Origin: Chloroflexota bacterium
GTDB lineage: Bacteria > Chloroflexota > Anaerolineae > 4572-78
NCBI GenBank assembly: GCA_024278015.1
Contig: JAJRUC010000429.1
Span: forward strand, 1 to 7,050
Length of the DNA stretch: 7,050 nucleotides
Direction: 5' to 3'
Shown in pieces: positions 6,923 through 7,050 of the stretch (position 1 is its first letter; the number at the start of each line of letters is the position of its first letter). The position numbers were made by a program, and so were the translations under genes. Below the pieces are notes generated by a model. The model searched no databases, was not told where the DNA came from, and saw only the letters and a list, made by a program, of their open reading frames with translations.

Positions 6923-6985
6923 TCAGAAAATTCGGTTTTTTTACGTAAAATTTGCGGTAAGATTTTTAATTTCGGCGAAACCGGT

Positions 6986-7050
6986 CTAAAAATAGTCCGC
7001 CGGTTGATGTTCGCCCCAAATTTGGCGCAACGCGCCGTTGATTTCTCCGG
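6986..7050 (-). CDS. C-terminal end of a probable methylmalonyl-CoA mutase large (catalytic) subunit, partial
   Basis: Only the last 20 codons and a TAG stop are inside the window; the gene begins beyond the right edge. Of the three minus-strand frames at this edge, this one reads GEINGALRQIWGEHQPADYF before the stop. The pattern GEI-x(2)-(A/V)LR-x(3)-GE is what I recall from the extreme C-terminus of the large subunit of two-subunit B12-dependent acyl-CoA mutases. The next gene downstream is methylmalonyl-CoA epimerase, which supports the call, and the mutase/epimerase pairing is common in bacteria. The stop lies 86 bases before the epimerase start. With so few residues the family call depends largely on context, and an unrelated protein ending this way cannot be excluded. 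Confidence 0.5.
   Translation of the reverse strand, partial: GEINGALRQIWGEHQPADYF

Noticed and set aside
6941..6948. Palindrome TTACGTAA in the gap before the epimerase
   Set aside because: Eight bases is short and the surrounding DNA is AT-rich; no second copy or good promoter overlap supports an operator.
6972..6982. Small dyad TTTCG-C-CGAAA after the upstream mutase stop, considered as a terminator
   Set aside because: The stem is 5 bp with a one-base centre, which cannot form a hairpin loop, and no T-tract follows.
1..7050. Checked for CRISPR arrays, tRNA/rRNA genes, insertion-sequence ends and attachment sites
   Set aside because: Nothing resembling regularly spaced repeats, tRNA cloverleaf sequence, transposase coding or terminal inverted repeats was seen; nearly all the window is coding.

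Overview
The window is a compact, single-strand stretch of a bacterial chromosome in which every recognisable gene lies on the minus strand, so transcription runs from position 7050 down to position 1. Base composition is moderate, roughly half GC by eye. Long cytosolic histidine kinases with stacked GAF domains next to methylmalonyl-CoA genes fit Chloroflexota (Anaerolineae-like) or a similar environmental lineage. That assignment is inference from gene style, not from a marker gene.

Layout in the direction of transcription: (1) 7050-6986, the last 20 codons of a gene that looks like the C-terminus of a methylmalonyl-CoA mutase large subunit. (2) 6899-6492, methylmalonyl-CoA epimerase. (3) 6495-4397, histidine kinase HK1, with two complete transmitter cores in one chain. 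Its reading frame is broken by a one-base shift between about 4690 and 4629, inside the second ATPase domain. (4) 4400-867, hybrid histidine kinase HK2 of 1177 residues: a degenerate N-terminal sensor, three GAF domains, PAS, HisKA, HATPase_c and a receiver. (5) 854-486, a single-domain response regulator. (6) 323-1, the N-terminal 107 residues of a methylmalonyl-CoA mutase large subunit, cut by the window edge.

Epimerase, HK1 and HK2 are joined by 4-base stop/start overlaps (ATGA, TTGA). The regulator begins 12 bases after the HK2 stop, so these four genes look like one translationally coupled operon. A hairpin plus T6 tract at 434-401 probably ends it. The downstream mutase appears to have its own sigma-70-type promoter (TTGACA, 17 bases, AATAAT). 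The -35 box of this promoter sits inside an inverted repeat that could be an operator.

Epimerase and mutase together convert (S)-methylmalonyl-CoA through (R)-methylmalonyl-CoA to succinyl-CoA, as in propionyl-CoA degradation or the reverse direction in carbon-fixing pathways. A three-protein phosphotransfer set lies between these metabolic genes. It has no DNA-binding or enzymatic output domain in the window, so its output is unknown. Possible outputs are a distant regulator or protein-protein contact.
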